Origin: Burkholderiaceae bacterium
GTDB taxonomy: Bacteria; Pseudomonadota; Gammaproteobacteria; Burkholderiales; Burkholderiaceae_B
Direction: 5' to 3'
Length of the DNA: 64,000 nt
NCBI GenBank assembly: GCA_030158305.1
Contig: JAOATE010000080.1
Coordinates: 1-64,000 of the forward strand
Part shown: in pieces, positions 46,607 through 55,216 of the stretch
Layout of the letters: every line of letters begins with the position of its first letter
How positions within the stretch are numbered: the stretch's first letter is position 1
Notes under the pieces: generated by a model
The model's input: the letters and a program-made list of their open reading frames with translations, nothing else
Database searches by the model: none
What the model was told of the DNA's origin: nothing
Program-made: the position numbers and the translations under genes

Positions 46607-47533
46607 TCATGCTTGAATCTGCTGACGTCCTCTGCCCGTCACCGATAGGCCAACGCGAGCAATCGTGGCCTCGAGTTCTTTAACGGTCAAGGCATCAATT
46701 TTCATACCGGGTGCGCGAATGGCACGGCTCTTGATCGCGCCGCGTTGCTGGTAGACGTGCTTACGCAAAGCCAGTCCAAGCTTGGGCTGGAACTCATAAC
46801 GGATGAGAGGACAGTAACGATCAAACACTGCGGCGGCGCCAACCTGATCGCCAGCGGCGAAGCGGTTGTAGATTTCAACAAGAACCTCTGGATAGGCAAA
46901 GCCAGTCATGGTGCCTACTGCGCCTCGCTGCAGCTCCTCTAAAAAGAACATTCCGCCCAGACCGCCAAAAATCTTCATGGCATCGTCACCCGCCAACTCG
47001 CGGATACGACTAATTTTTGGTCCGACGGGCGGCTCTTCCATCTTGATCATATGGACGCCGCCTTCCTTACCCAGACGGGCCACTACTTCAGGGCGGATTT
47101 CGGTACCGAAAGAATCAGGAAAGTCGTGAATCACGACAGGGATCTTGATCGCATCGGCGATCGCTTTGTAATAGTCAAACAAGAGTGCATCACCGGCGTT
47201 ATCCAATGGTGCGGCGAACACCGCTTCTGCACCCGCGTCCTGCGCTTCTTGGGCTTGCTCGATCGCACCCGTGATCCCATGGGCACGCACACCGACCCAT
47301 ACTGGGACACGACCTTTTGTATGTTTGACAAAAGTTTCTGTAACCAGGCGGCGCTCAGCATTGGAGAGCTTGTGCAATTCACCCAGAAAACCCAAGATTG
47401 CCAAACCGGTCACGCCGGTATCGAGCAAGAAATCGACCAGACTCTTGATACTTTCTGTATCAACCCTGAGTGAGTCATCAAAGGGTGTCGGACAAATTGT
47501 GAATACACCTTGGGCGTTGAGCGGGGCTGGCAT
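46607..47533 (-). CDS. dihydrodipicolinate synthase / N-acetylneuraminate lyase family protein
   Basis: The 308-residue (beta/alpha)8 protein belongs to the DapA/NanA Schiff-base aldolase family. Lys 164 in MIKMEEPP matches the Schiff-base lysine. The usual Thr-Thr pair is Phe 49-Leu 50 (GFLGE), and the proton-relay Tyr is His 136 (VIHDFP), so it is unlikely to make dihydrodipicolinate. It may cleave or form a different 2-oxo acid. ATG 47533 with GGAG upstream was preferred over an earlier ATG. It is the first gene of the operon with the hydantoinase, carbamoylase and importer, with a LysR-type palindrome 103 bases before its start. Confidence 0.82.
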   Translation of the reverse strand: MPAPLNAQGVFTICPTPFDDSLRVDTESIKSLVDFLLDTGVTGLAILGFLGELHKLSNAERRLVTETFVKHTKGRVPVWVGVRAHGITGAIEQAQEAQDAGAEAVFAAPLDNAGDALLFDYYKAIADAIKIPVVIHDFPDSFGTEIRPEVVARLGKEGGVHMIKMEEPPVGPKISRIRELAGDDAMKIFGGLGGMFFLEELQRGAVGTMTGFAYPEVLVEIYNRFAAGDQVGAAAVFDRYCPLIRYEFQPKLGLALRKHVYQQRGAIKSRAIRAPGMKIDALTVKELEATIARVGLSVTGRGRQQIQA

Positions 47534-47635
47534 CGCATCTCCGTAGAAAATAATTGGCACACCAAATCGAGTGCCTTCTACTGAATGCTATCTTTCTTGC
47601 TTTAGAACATCACTTGTTTTTTTATTGCTCATCCA

Positions 47636-47648
47636 TAACCTGCTGTTA
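47636..47648. promoter_or_regulatory. LysR-type operator (TAAC-N5-GTTA) before the hydantoin operon
   Basis: TAACCTGCTGTTA is a perfect palindrome of the T-N11-A form that LysR-type regulators bind. It is extended to a nine-base-pair inverted repeat ATCCATAAC / GTTATGGAT (47631-47653). It lies between the end of the LysR gene and the DapA-like gene, about 103 bases before the latter's start. Its half sites equal those of the element at 48611. Confidence 0.65.
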
Positions 47649-47666
47649 TGGATAAAATCTAGTTTT

Positions 47667-48575
47667 TTACTTTTCCCGCATCGCAAAGCCTTGCGCTTTG
47701 ACCGTGTCGCGTAGCACGCGCGCAAAGTCTTGGGCAAGCTGTGAAAGCGGCTCAAAGCGAGACTGAACGAGATTGATGGAGAGTGTTTTCGTATGCGCGA
47801 TGGGACGCACGACAAAGTCACCCGCCGCGCTATGCGCTGAAAACTCATCTACGATCGCGATTCCGCCGCCGGCTTTCACAAGCGTACACGCATTGTGCGG
47901 GGAGCTCACCTCAATGGCTACGCGCCGCATGTACCCAGCCTCTTGGAACATCTGCTCGACGAGCGTACCAAAGGGTGTTTCACTGCGATAGGACACCAAG
48001 GGGTAGGGCAGAAGATCTTCTATCGTCAACATTGATCGACTTGCTAGGGGATGGCCGTAGGGAAAAATCACCACGAGATTGCCTTGGCCAATGGGCTCGG
48101 AAGACAAATTGGGATGCTGCGATGGAAGAATAACGGCACCCAAATCCGCACGGCGCTCTAGCAACATCTGCGTAAGTGGCACAACGGTCAAGGGCTGAAA
48201 GGTGACTTTGACTTCGGGGTGCGTTTGATGAAAGGCTGTGATCGCCATGGGTATCAACATGTGGCCAATACTAGGACTCGACACCAGATGCAAAATACCA
48301 CTGCGCTTTTCCGAGAGCTCATTGGCGAGCTCTTCGACTCGTCGAACTCCGTCATAAACGGCTTCGACCTCTTTGAATAATTGACGGGCTTCGGGGGTAG
48401 GATAAAGGCGTCCTTTGACACGCTCAAACAAACCAAAACCCAGTCGCAACTCAGTATGGGACAACAGACGACTGATCGCAGGCTGAGAAACATGCAAAAG
48501 CTTTGCCGCCCCACTGATAGATCCAGAGGTCATCACCGCGCGGAATACTTCTATTTGCCTCAGATTCAATTGCAT
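47667..48575 (-). CDS. LysR-family transcriptional regulator
   Basis: The 302-residue product has an N-terminal winged helix (LRQIEVFRAVMTSGSISGAAKLLHVSQPAISRLLSHTE) and a C-terminal effector domain. It is divergent from the hydantoin racemase gene and upstream of the DapA-like/hydantoinase/carbamoylase operon on its own strand. This is the typical placement for a regulator of both. An operator-like palindrome is present in both promoter regions. The effector is unknown but is probably a hydantoin or N-carbamoyl compound. Confidence 0.92.
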   Translation of the reverse strand: MQLNLRQIEVFRAVMTSGSISGAAKLLHVSQPAISRLLSHTELRLGFGLFERVKGRLYPTPEARQLFKEVEAVYDGVRRVEELANELSEKRSGILHLVSSPSIGHMLIPMAITAFHQTHPEVKVTFQPLTVVPLTQMLLERRADLGAVILPSQHPNLSSEPIGQGNLVVIFPYGHPLASRSMLTIEDLLPYPLVSYRSETPFGTLVEQMFQEAGYMRRVAIEVSSPHNACTLVKAGGGIAIVDEFSAHSAAGDFVVRPIAHTKTLSINLVQSRFEPLSQLAQDFARVLRDTVKAQGFAMREK

Positions 48576-48610
48576 AGGTCCGAGCCCCTCAAAACGATGT
48601 CCTTAAACCA

Positions 48611-48623
48611 TAACACTATGTTA
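48611..48623. promoter_or_regulatory. LysR-type operator (TAAC-N5-GTTA) in the lysR-racemase gap
   Basis: TAACACTATGTTA is a T-N11-A palindrome in the 120-base gap between the divergent LysR and racemase genes, 36 bases before the LysR start and 73 bases before the racemase start. A second smaller palindrome, AAACATGTTT (48650-48659), is close to the racemase gene. Half sites match the element at 47636. Confidence 0.65.
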
Positions 48624-48695
48624 ATGCTTGTACATAAAATGACAATGTTAAACATGTTTGAGCGCTGCTAGACTCGCGCTAAAGAGGAGAGCGCT

Positions 48696-49367
48696 ATGTC
48701 AAAAACCATATTCGTCATCAATCCGAATTCATCACAGGCCGTCACAGATGCTTTTGACGAAGCACTCAACGATTTGCGCGTCCCGGGCGGACCCGCGATC
48801 CAGTCTCTGACACTGACTGAGGGCCCTCCGGGTATTCAGTCGCAAATGGATGTGGAAAACGTGACGTTGCCAATGGTCAAGCTTGTTAAAAGCCTCGATG
48901 CCAAGCACGGTGATGCCGCAGGTGCGTATGTTGTGGCGTGCTTCAGCGATCCTGGCTTGCATGCTTTACGAGAGGCCACGTCAAAACCTGTCCTTGGGAT
49001 TAGTGAGTGCGGCATTTTGACCGCCCTCACGCGCGGACACCGCGTAGGCGTGATTGCAATTTTGCGCACATCCATCCCGCGCCATGGTCGCATGTTTGGC
49101 GCAATGGGGCTCACCGAACGCGTGGTAGCAGAGGTTCCTCTAGGCATGAACGTGACGGACCTGGTCGATGCAGAGCGCACGCGTGCGGGTCTGTTGCGCG
49201 CGGGTCAACAGTTGCGGGATACTCATCTGGTTGATGTCGTTGTACTTGGCTGCGCAGGCATGGCGGCGCATCGCGCCTGGCTTGAGCAACAGTTAGGGGT
49301 CCCCGTCGTAGAGCCCACGCAGGCGGCAACAGCGATGGCGATCGGACGAACACTTTTAGGCTGGTGA
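48696..49367 (+). CDS. hyuE: hydantoin racemase (Asp/Glu racemase family)
   Basis: The enzyme racemises 5-monosubstituted hydantoins so that the D-hydantoinase can use both isomers. The 223-residue product has the two catalytic cysteines at 82 (VVACFSDPGL) and 186 (VVVLGCAGMA), which act as acid and base. FVINPNSS at the N-terminus and GLTERVVAEVPLG fit the hydantoin-racemase branch of the family. The start has an AGGAG-like site. It diverges from the LysR gene, and its promoter region carries a LysR-type palindrome. Confidence 0.88.
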   Translation: MSKTIFVINPNSSQAVTDAFDEALNDLRVPGGPAIQSLTLTEGPPGIQSQMDVENVTLPMVKLVKSLDAKHGDAAGAYVVACFSDPGLHALREATSKPVLGISECGILTALTRGHRVGVIAILRTSIPRHGRMFGAMGLTERVVAEVPLGMNVTDLVDAERTRAGLLRAGQQLRDTHLVDVVVLGCAGMAAHRAWLEQQLGVPVVEPTQAATAMAIGRTLLGW

Positions 49368-49377
49368 GATCAAACCT

Positions 49378-50799
49378 ATGCCGGATCCAATGAAGCAAAA
49401 GGAATTCACCTCACGCCTGATCCATGTAGTTGGCGAAGAGGGCGTGATCTTAAATCCTGCGGATCAAGAATTTTATGTCAACGATTGGCTAGGCAAGTCT
49501 CATGGCCGAACCGTCGCTGTCGTACGACCTCGCAATACGGCTGAAGTATCAGCCATCATGCGCCTCTGTCACCAATCGCAAACACCCGTTGTTCCTCAGG
49601 GTGGCAATACGGGCATGAGCGGAGGGGCGACCCCAGATATGAGTGGTGCGCAGGTTGTCCTCTCCCTGAATCGCATGAAACGTATTCATGACGTGGATCC
49701 CGTTAATAACACATTGACCGCGGATGCGGGCGCTGTTCTGGCTGACATCCAACAAGCCGCGCGTGCTGTCGGTCGCTATTTTCCACTCAGCCTGGGCGCG
49801 GAAGGTAGCTGTACGATTGGGGGAAACCTCGCTACCAATGCCGGGGGAACAGGTGTCCTGCGCTATGGAAATACCCGCGACCTGACCCTAGGTTTGGAAG
49901 TCGTCTTGCCCGACGGGCGGATCTGGAATGGGCTGCGCGGATTGCGCAAAGACAACACTGGCTATGATTTAAAAAATCTCTTTATCGGCTCCGAAGGCTC
50001 ACTCGGGATCATTACCGGGGTCGTATTGAAGCTATTCGCCGCTCCGGCTGGACGGGTCTCTGCCTGGGTAGGAGCACAGGAACTGTCTTGTATTGTGACG
50101 CTACTAAACCGTTTACAGTCCGCCTGTGGCCCGCGCCTGAGCGCCTTTGAAATGATGTCCGAATCAAGCCTGGCGCTTGTGACACAACATCTCGATGCAC
50201 ATGTCTCGCCGCTTGATAAAAGCTATCCTTACTACGCACTCATCGAACTTGCAGATATGAATATGAGTGGTTTGCAAGACATGCTGCAGGAGGCGTTGAA
50301 CTCCGCTATCGATGATCAGCTGATCGATGACTGTGTTGTCGCGATGAATGAAGCGCAAAGCGTTTCCTTGTGGCGGCTTCGTGAAGGCATTTCTATGGCT
50401 CAAGTCAAAGCGGGCAAAGCAGTCAAACATGACATTGCCCTGCCGATTTCGAGTCTGTCGGCCTTTGTCAAAGAAGCGGACCAGATCGTACAAAATGGTT
50501 TCCCTGATTTCCCCATTATCAACTTTGGGCATATCGGCGACGGAAACTTGCACTACAACGTGTTATTGCCGTTAGATATTTCAGCTTCGTCCTACAAAGA
50601 TACAACAGCTGAATTGAACAAGCGGATTCATGACCTTGTCACACAATTCAACGGTAGCATCAGCGCCGAACATGGCGTGGGGACTTTGCGTCGTGATGAG
50701 TTGAAACGCTACAAATCAAGCGTTGAAATGGATCTCATGAACACAATTAAGCGCGCGATCGATCCAAATCAGATTATGAACCCCGGCAAATTACTTTGA
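49378..50799 (+). CDS. FAD-binding oxidase of the GlcD / D-2-hydroxyacid dehydrogenase family
   Basis: The 473-residue flavoprotein is a paralog of the one at 4358-5773, with the same PCMH FAD motifs (PQGGNTGMSGGATPD, EGSCTIGGNLATNAGGTG) and C-terminal FGHIGDGNLHYN and SAEHGVGTLRRDEL. It follows the hydantoin racemase by ten bases, so the two are one transcript. In this setting it may oxidise a D-2-hydroxy acid made from the D-amino acid, but the substrate is not shown. The start could be ATG 49390. Confidence 0.87.
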   Translation: MPDPMKQKEFTSRLIHVVGEEGVILNPADQEFYVNDWLGKSHGRTVAVVRPRNTAEVSAIMRLCHQSQTPVVPQGGNTGMSGGATPDMSGAQVVLSLNRMKRIHDVDPVNNTLTADAGAVLADIQQAARAVGRYFPLSLGAEGSCTIGGNLATNAGGTGVLRYGNTRDLTLGLEVVLPDGRIWNGLRGLRKDNTGYDLKNLFIGSEGSLGIITGVVLKLFAAPAGRVSAWVGAQELSCIVTLLNRLQSACGPRLSAFEMMSESSLALVTQHLDAHVSPLDKSYPYYALIELADMNMSGLQDMLQEALNSAIDDQLIDDCVVAMNEAQSVSLWRLREGISMAQVKAGKAVKHDIALPISSLSAFVKEADQIVQNGFPDFPIINFGHIGDGNLHYNVLLPLDISASSYKDTTAELNKRIHDLVTQFNGSISAEHGVGTLRRDELKRYKSSVEMDLMNTIKRAIDPNQIMNPGKLL

Positions 50800-50920
50800 T
50801 ATGCATTTCCAGATGTTCAAACAAAACAGAACCCAATTCAGCAGCGATTGTGCCGCAGCAATGAAAAATACTGCATAATCGTTTTTAGAAAAGAGGTCTA
50901 ATAACGAGGGGACTAAAGTG

Positions 50921-51895
50921 ATGCATCGATCGTATACACAATTGGCCAAGGCGAGCCTAGCTATCATCATGGCCGCATTCAGCACAGCATCAACCGCCGC
51001 CGAACCCGCACTCCCGCAAACGATTAAGCTTGTCGTCCCCTTTACAACAGGCGGCAGCAACGATATTTTCGCGCGAGCGCTGAGTGAGCAGTTGGGAACA
51101 AAACTTGGCGTTACCGTGATCGTCGACAACAAGCCAGGTGCAGGCGGTGTCGTGGGTGCCGCCGAGGTGGCGCGCGCAAAACCCAATGGCGGCACTTTGC
51201 TGTTTAGCTCCAACTCCTTTGTCACCCGCGCGGCTGTTGACACCAACCTCCCTTTTAACCATCGCACCTCTTTTACACCGGTCGCCATGGTGGCTCAAGG
51301 TGCGCTTTTGCTTGTGGTGGCCAATCACACAAATTACAAATCCACTGACGACCTGATCAAAGAGGCGGCAAAAAAGCAGGTCAATTACGCCACCGCCGGC
51401 ATCGGCTCGATCGCTCACCTCAGCACGGAACTCATGAACTCCATGGCCGGAATTCAAATGACGCATATTCCTTACAAGGGCATCTCACCTGCGCTCACTG
51501 ACATGGTGGGTGGACGTGTCGAGGCGTTGATCGCAACACCTGCGTCAGTGGGTGGCGCATTGCGTGCGAACCAGGTACGCCCTATCGCAGTGACAACATC
51601 AACGCCTTCGCCGTTTTATCCAGAACTCCCACCGATGGCGCGCGCTATACCAGGATACTCAGTTGATGTATGGTGGGGCGTTTTGGGTCCTGCCGATATG
51701 CCTGCTGGCATTGTGGATCGCCTCAACAAAGCCATTAGTGAGGTCGCGCAATCACCTAGAATGAAAGAGATTTTTTCCAAGGAAGCCGCGACCCCCTACA
51801 CAATGTCCGCTAAAGACTTTGGGGTCTATATGAATCAAGAGCTCGACAAATGGCAAAAGGTCGCCAAAGAAAGAAACATCAAGCTCTCGGATTAA
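50921..51895 (+). CDS. Bug-type periplasmic receptor (tripartite tricarboxylate transporter family)
   Basis: The 324-residue product has a signal peptide (cleavage near residue 27, TASTAAEP) and the Bug layout: TIKLVVPFTTGGSNDIFARAL, VDNKPGAGGVVGAAEVA, and YKGISPALTDMVGGRVEAL. It is 121 bases after the FAD oxidase, so co-transcription is uncertain. It ends convergently with the IclR gene. No TctA/TctB membrane genes are adjacent. The start is ATG 50921 or the GTG immediately before it. Confidence 0.9.
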   Translation: MHRSYTQLAKASLAIIMAAFSTASTAAEPALPQTIKLVVPFTTGGSNDIFARALSEQLGTKLGVTVIVDNKPGAGGVVGAAEVARAKPNGGTLLFSSNSFVTRAAVDTNLPFNHRTSFTPVAMVAQGALLLVVANHTNYKSTDDLIKEAAKKQVNYATAGIGSIAHLSTELMNSMAGIQMTHIPYKGISPALTDMVGGRVEALIATPASVGGALRANQVRPIAVTTSTPSPFYPELPPMARAIPGYSVDVWWGVLGPADMPAGIVDRLNKAISEVAQSPRMKEIFSKEAATPYTMSAKDFGVYMNQELDKWQKVAKERNIKLSD

Positions 51896-51908
51896 TGCCG
51901 TACAGCTT

Positions 51909-52664
51909 TTATTTCTTAGTGGCGAAGTTCACCTTTGACATATGCTTGTAAGGCGGTGAGAACACAGTGGGATCACCGCCACATTTTTTAGTGATAGCCG
52001 CTGCTGCAGACATCACTAACGGCAAAAACTCTTTAAAGACTTTGCGATCAAATCTAAAAACCGGCATACCCAAAGAGATGGCGCAAATGAGCGTTTGCTT
52101 GGGCCCAAAAATTGGGCAGGCAATCGCAGCAGCCTCTGAGCCACGCTCTGATAGAGAAACCGAGTAGAAACTCTGTCTGATCATGTCGAAACGCTCACCC
52201 TTTTCGCCAGAAAACGCTAATAAGACCTTTCCGGCCGCGCCTTTATCCAGCTCGACAATTTCGCCCTCTCTCACATGCATACGAACCGCTCTGGGCTGCA
52301 CCATTCTATGCAGGCAGACGCGATCATTGCCCTCGCGGATATAGATAGCTGCTGTTTCTTTAGTATCCCGTACCAGTGTTCGCATGACTGGGGCTGCGTA
52401 GTCCCATATCCGAAAGGTTTCTTGATACAGCATGCCTAGGTAAAAGGGCTTGGCACCCAGCATGAACCGTCCGTCATCCAGCCGATTGATAAAACCTGCT
52501 TGCTCCAGCGACTCACACAAACGCAAAATTGTGCTGTGGTAAAGCCCTGTCACAGAGGAGATTTCCGCAAGCGTCATACCTTCGACACTTTTCTCAAAGG
52601 CCAACAGGATGGAGAGCGCGCGGTTGACTGCTGCGACGCCAGGCTCCTTCTTTTTAATCACCAT
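51909..52664 (-). CDS. IclR-family transcriptional regulator
   Basis: The product from ATG 52664 is 251 residues: an N-terminal helix-turn-helix (LSILLAFEKSVEGMTLAEISSVTGLYHSTILRLCESLEQAGFI) and the C-terminal IclR effector domain (ETAAIYIREGNDRVCLHRM..., LDKGAAGKVLLAFSG). The longer open frame upstream crosses the promoter of the divergent acyl-CoA dehydrogenase gene. Its placement makes it the likely regulator of the catabolic cluster at 52763-58425. Confidence 0.88.
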   Translation of the reverse strand: MVIKKKEPGVAAVNRALSILLAFEKSVEGMTLAEISSVTGLYHSTILRLCESLEQAGFINRLDDGRFMLGAKPFYLGMLYQETFRIWDYAAPVMRTLVRDTKETAAIYIREGNDRVCLHRMVQPRAVRMHVREGEIVELDKGAAGKVLLAFSGEKGERFDMIRQSFYSVSLSERGSEAAAIACPIFGPKQTLICAISLGMPVFRFDRKVFKEFLPLVMSAAAAITKKCGGDPTVFSPPYKHMSKVNFATKK

Positions 52665-52762
52665 ACAACAACCCCAGGATTGAAAACAGACAAGCATTCT
52701 ATTTTTGATATGATAAGCCATGAAGTTTTCCTCACCATATCTGATGACAGCTGGAGAAGTAG

Positions 52763-53941
52763 ATGGACTTGCAAGCATGTGCCGATGGGCTCGATAGCGA
52801 TGAAGTAATGATTCAAGATTTGGTCGCTAAATTTGTCGACCAAGAACTGATGCCTCTCGAGGCGGCCGTGCTCGAGCGTGAAATCAGAGGAGAACATCTC
52901 GCCCTGACAAAAGAAGAGGAAACCCCTCTACTTGAAAAATGCAAAGAACTCGGACTCTGGGCATTAGACGCACCTGAGGAGTATGGTGGTGCAGGCCTTT
53001 CAAGCGTCACGCTCATGGCGCTCAATGAAGAGATCGGTCGCACCGTCACGCCCTTCACGTTTCCGCCAGATTCGCCCAATCTGCATATGCTAATGGCAGT
53101 AGCCACCGAGAGCCAAAAGATCAAGTATCTCGAACCCTATGCTGCGGGCACTGCAAAATCAGGTATCGCAATTTCCGAGCCGAATGCAGGTGGCGATCCA
53201 ACCGGAATGATTACGCGTGCCGAGCGTGACGGTGACTCCTGGGTCATCAATGGTCGCAAAATCTGGGTCAGCCGCATGAACAAAGCGGACTTTACCGTTG
53301 TGATGGCGCGCGTAGGCCAAGGTAAACGCCATGAGGGCATCACTGCCTTTATTGTCGACAAAGGCACGCCAGGATTTAATATCTTGCGCGAAATTCCTAT
53401 GCTGGCCGGTCACCGTACATACGAAATCGCTTTTGAAGATTGCCGCATTCCTGCCGAAAACTTACTCGGCGCCATTGGCGAAGGCTTTGCGCCGATGCAG
53501 TTGCGCTTGAATATTCGCCGACTGCAAATGGGCGCCTGGTGTATCGGTATGTGCCGGCGTGCGATTGAGATGATGAGCTCGCACGCGAAACAACGCACGA
53601 CCTTTGGTGCGCTTCTTGCAGATCGACAAGCCATCCAGTGGTGGATTGCGGATGGAGTGATGAAAATGCACGCCTGCCGCTTGATGGTGCGCGACGCCGC
53701 CCGCAAACTAGATCTCGGACAAGATATTCGGACCGAGGCTTCGATGATCAAGGTCTATGCGACCGAGCTCGCTTCCGAAGTGCTCGACCATGCGATGCAA
53801 ACGTTTGGCGCCATGGGTGTGACCAAAGAACTACCCCTTCACCTGATGGCCCAAAAGGCACGCGTCATGCGCGTCTACGAAGGTCCTAGCGAAGTACATC
53901 GGATGTCGATCGCCAAGAAAATTCTGAAAACTGTCAGGTAA
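52763..53941 (+). CDS. acyl-CoA dehydrogenase
   Basis: This cytosolic FAD enzyme introduces an alpha,beta double bond into an acyl-CoA. The 392-residue product has the typical segments LWALDAPEEYGGAGLSSV, SGIAISEPNAGGDPTGM, INGRKIWVSR and QRTTFGALLADRQAIQ. A Glu at 373 in VYEGPSEVHRMSIAKKIL is in the catalytic-base position of the short/medium-chain type. It is the first gene of the CoA cluster. The CoA-transferase gene begins four bases after the stop. Confidence 0.93.
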   Translation: MDLQACADGLDSDEVMIQDLVAKFVDQELMPLEAAVLEREIRGEHLALTKEEETPLLEKCKELGLWALDAPEEYGGAGLSSVTLMALNEEIGRTVTPFTFPPDSPNLHMLMAVATESQKIKYLEPYAAGTAKSGIAISEPNAGGDPTGMITRAERDGDSWVINGRKIWVSRMNKADFTVVMARVGQGKRHEGITAFIVDKGTPGFNILREIPMLAGHRTYEIAFEDCRIPAENLLGAIGEGFAPMQLRLNIRRLQMGAWCIGMCRRAIEMMSSHAKQRTTFGALLADRQAIQWWIADGVMKMHACRLMVRDAARKLDLGQDIRTEASMIKVYATELASEVLDHAMQTFGAMGVTKELPLHLMAQKARVMRVYEGPSEVHRMSIAKKILKTVR

Positions 53942-53945
53942 ATCC

Positions 53946-55166
53946 ATGACACAAGTCCCTCAAGACCACTCTGCGAGCAAGCCCCTGGACGGCATCACCG
54001 TCATTGATCTGACCCAGATCTACCAAGGACCCTATGCCACGTTCTTAATGGCTAAAGCCGGCGCAACCGTCATCAAGGTCGAGCCGATCTTGGGCGAACC
54101 CTCACGGATTCGCGCCAAGGTGAGTGGTGGGGCATCATTGCCAATGGCAATGCTCAATGTCAACAAAATGGGCGTGACGCTGAATTTAAAAACAGCTAAG
54201 GGCAAAGAGCTTTTAAAGCGCTTGATTCTTGATGCAGATATTTTGGTGGAAAACTTTACACCCGGTGTGATGGACCGCTTAGGTCTGGGCTGGGAGGTTC
54301 TTCACAAAATCAATCCAAAATTAATTTATGGTTCTGGCACAGGTTTTGGGCTCTCCGGCCCTGATAAAGACAACCAAGCCATGGACGTCACGATTCAGGC
54401 GGCTTCAGGTGCAATGAGTGTGACGGGCTACCCCGATGGCCCGCCACTTCGTTCAGGCTCTTCGTTTATTGATTTTTTGAGTGGCGTGCACTTGTATGCC
54501 GGGATTATCACGGCACTCTTTGAACGCACGCGTACAGGTGTGGGTCGACTCGTGGAAGTCTCCATGCAAGAAACAGCCTATCCTACTCTCGCCTCTAACA
54601 TCGGTCTGGTCTATCGCAGCAAAGGGAAAATACCTGAGCGCGTGGGCAATCGTCACGGCGGCTTGGCTCTTGCGCCTTATAACGTCTATGAAGCGAAGGA
54701 TGGCCATATCGCGATCGTGTGCGCGACAGAGGATCACTGGGTCAAGATACTTAAATCCATGAACCGGGAAGATCTGATTCATGACGAGCGTTTTTCAACG
54801 AACAAAGTGCGCGTTGAAAACATCAAACGCACCGACGATTTTGTCGAAGAATGGACGCGTTCCATCACTAGAAATGAACTCTTTAAACTCAGCAAAGAGT
54901 TTGGTTTTCCCGCGGCACCTGTCCGCGACCTCATTGAAGTGATGAACGATCCACATATGCACGCACGTGGCCAGCTCGAATGGTTTGATGATCCGGATCT
55001 CGGTCGTATTGTGTTGCCCGCCAGTCCACTCATCATTCACGGGGCCGAACGCGTAAAAACAGTTGCCAGTCCGTCACTAGGGCAACATAATCAAGAAATA
55101 TACGGTGGAAAACTGGGCCTGAGTGGGGAGGAGATTCAAGCACTCAAAGCCGAAGGCGTCATCTAA
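53946..55166 (+). CDS. CaiB/BaiF-family (class III) CoA-transferase
   Basis: The enzyme moves CoA between carboxylates through an aspartyl intermediate. The 406-residue product has the family openings IDLTQIYQGPYATFLMAKAGATVIKVEP and LNLKTAKGKELLKRL, and GSGTGFGLSGPDKDNQAMD, where Asp 147 is the likely nucleophile. Later segments (QETAYPTLASNIGLVYRSKG; GGLALAPYNVYEAKDGHIAIVC) are also typical. It probably activates the substrate oxidised by the upstream dehydrogenase. The donor and acceptor acids are unknown. Confidence 0.92.
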   Translation: MTQVPQDHSASKPLDGITVIDLTQIYQGPYATFLMAKAGATVIKVEPILGEPSRIRAKVSGGASLPMAMLNVNKMGVTLNLKTAKGKELLKRLILDADILVENFTPGVMDRLGLGWEVLHKINPKLIYGSGTGFGLSGPDKDNQAMDVTIQAASGAMSVTGYPDGPPLRSGSSFIDFLSGVHLYAGIITALFERTRTGVGRLVEVSMQETAYPTLASNIGLVYRSKGKIPERVGNRHGGLALAPYNVYEAKDGHIAIVCATEDHWVKILKSMNREDLIHDERFSTNKVRVENIKRTDDFVEEWTRSITRNELFKLSKEFGFPAAPVRDLIEVMNDPHMHARGQLEWFDDPDLGRIVLPASPLIIHGAERVKTVASPSLGQHNQEIYGGKLGLSGEEIQALKAEGVI

Positions 55167-55216
55167 GCGACGTCCAGTTTTAACCTGATCCATCCAATTC
55201 AAAGGGAAGCCTAATA

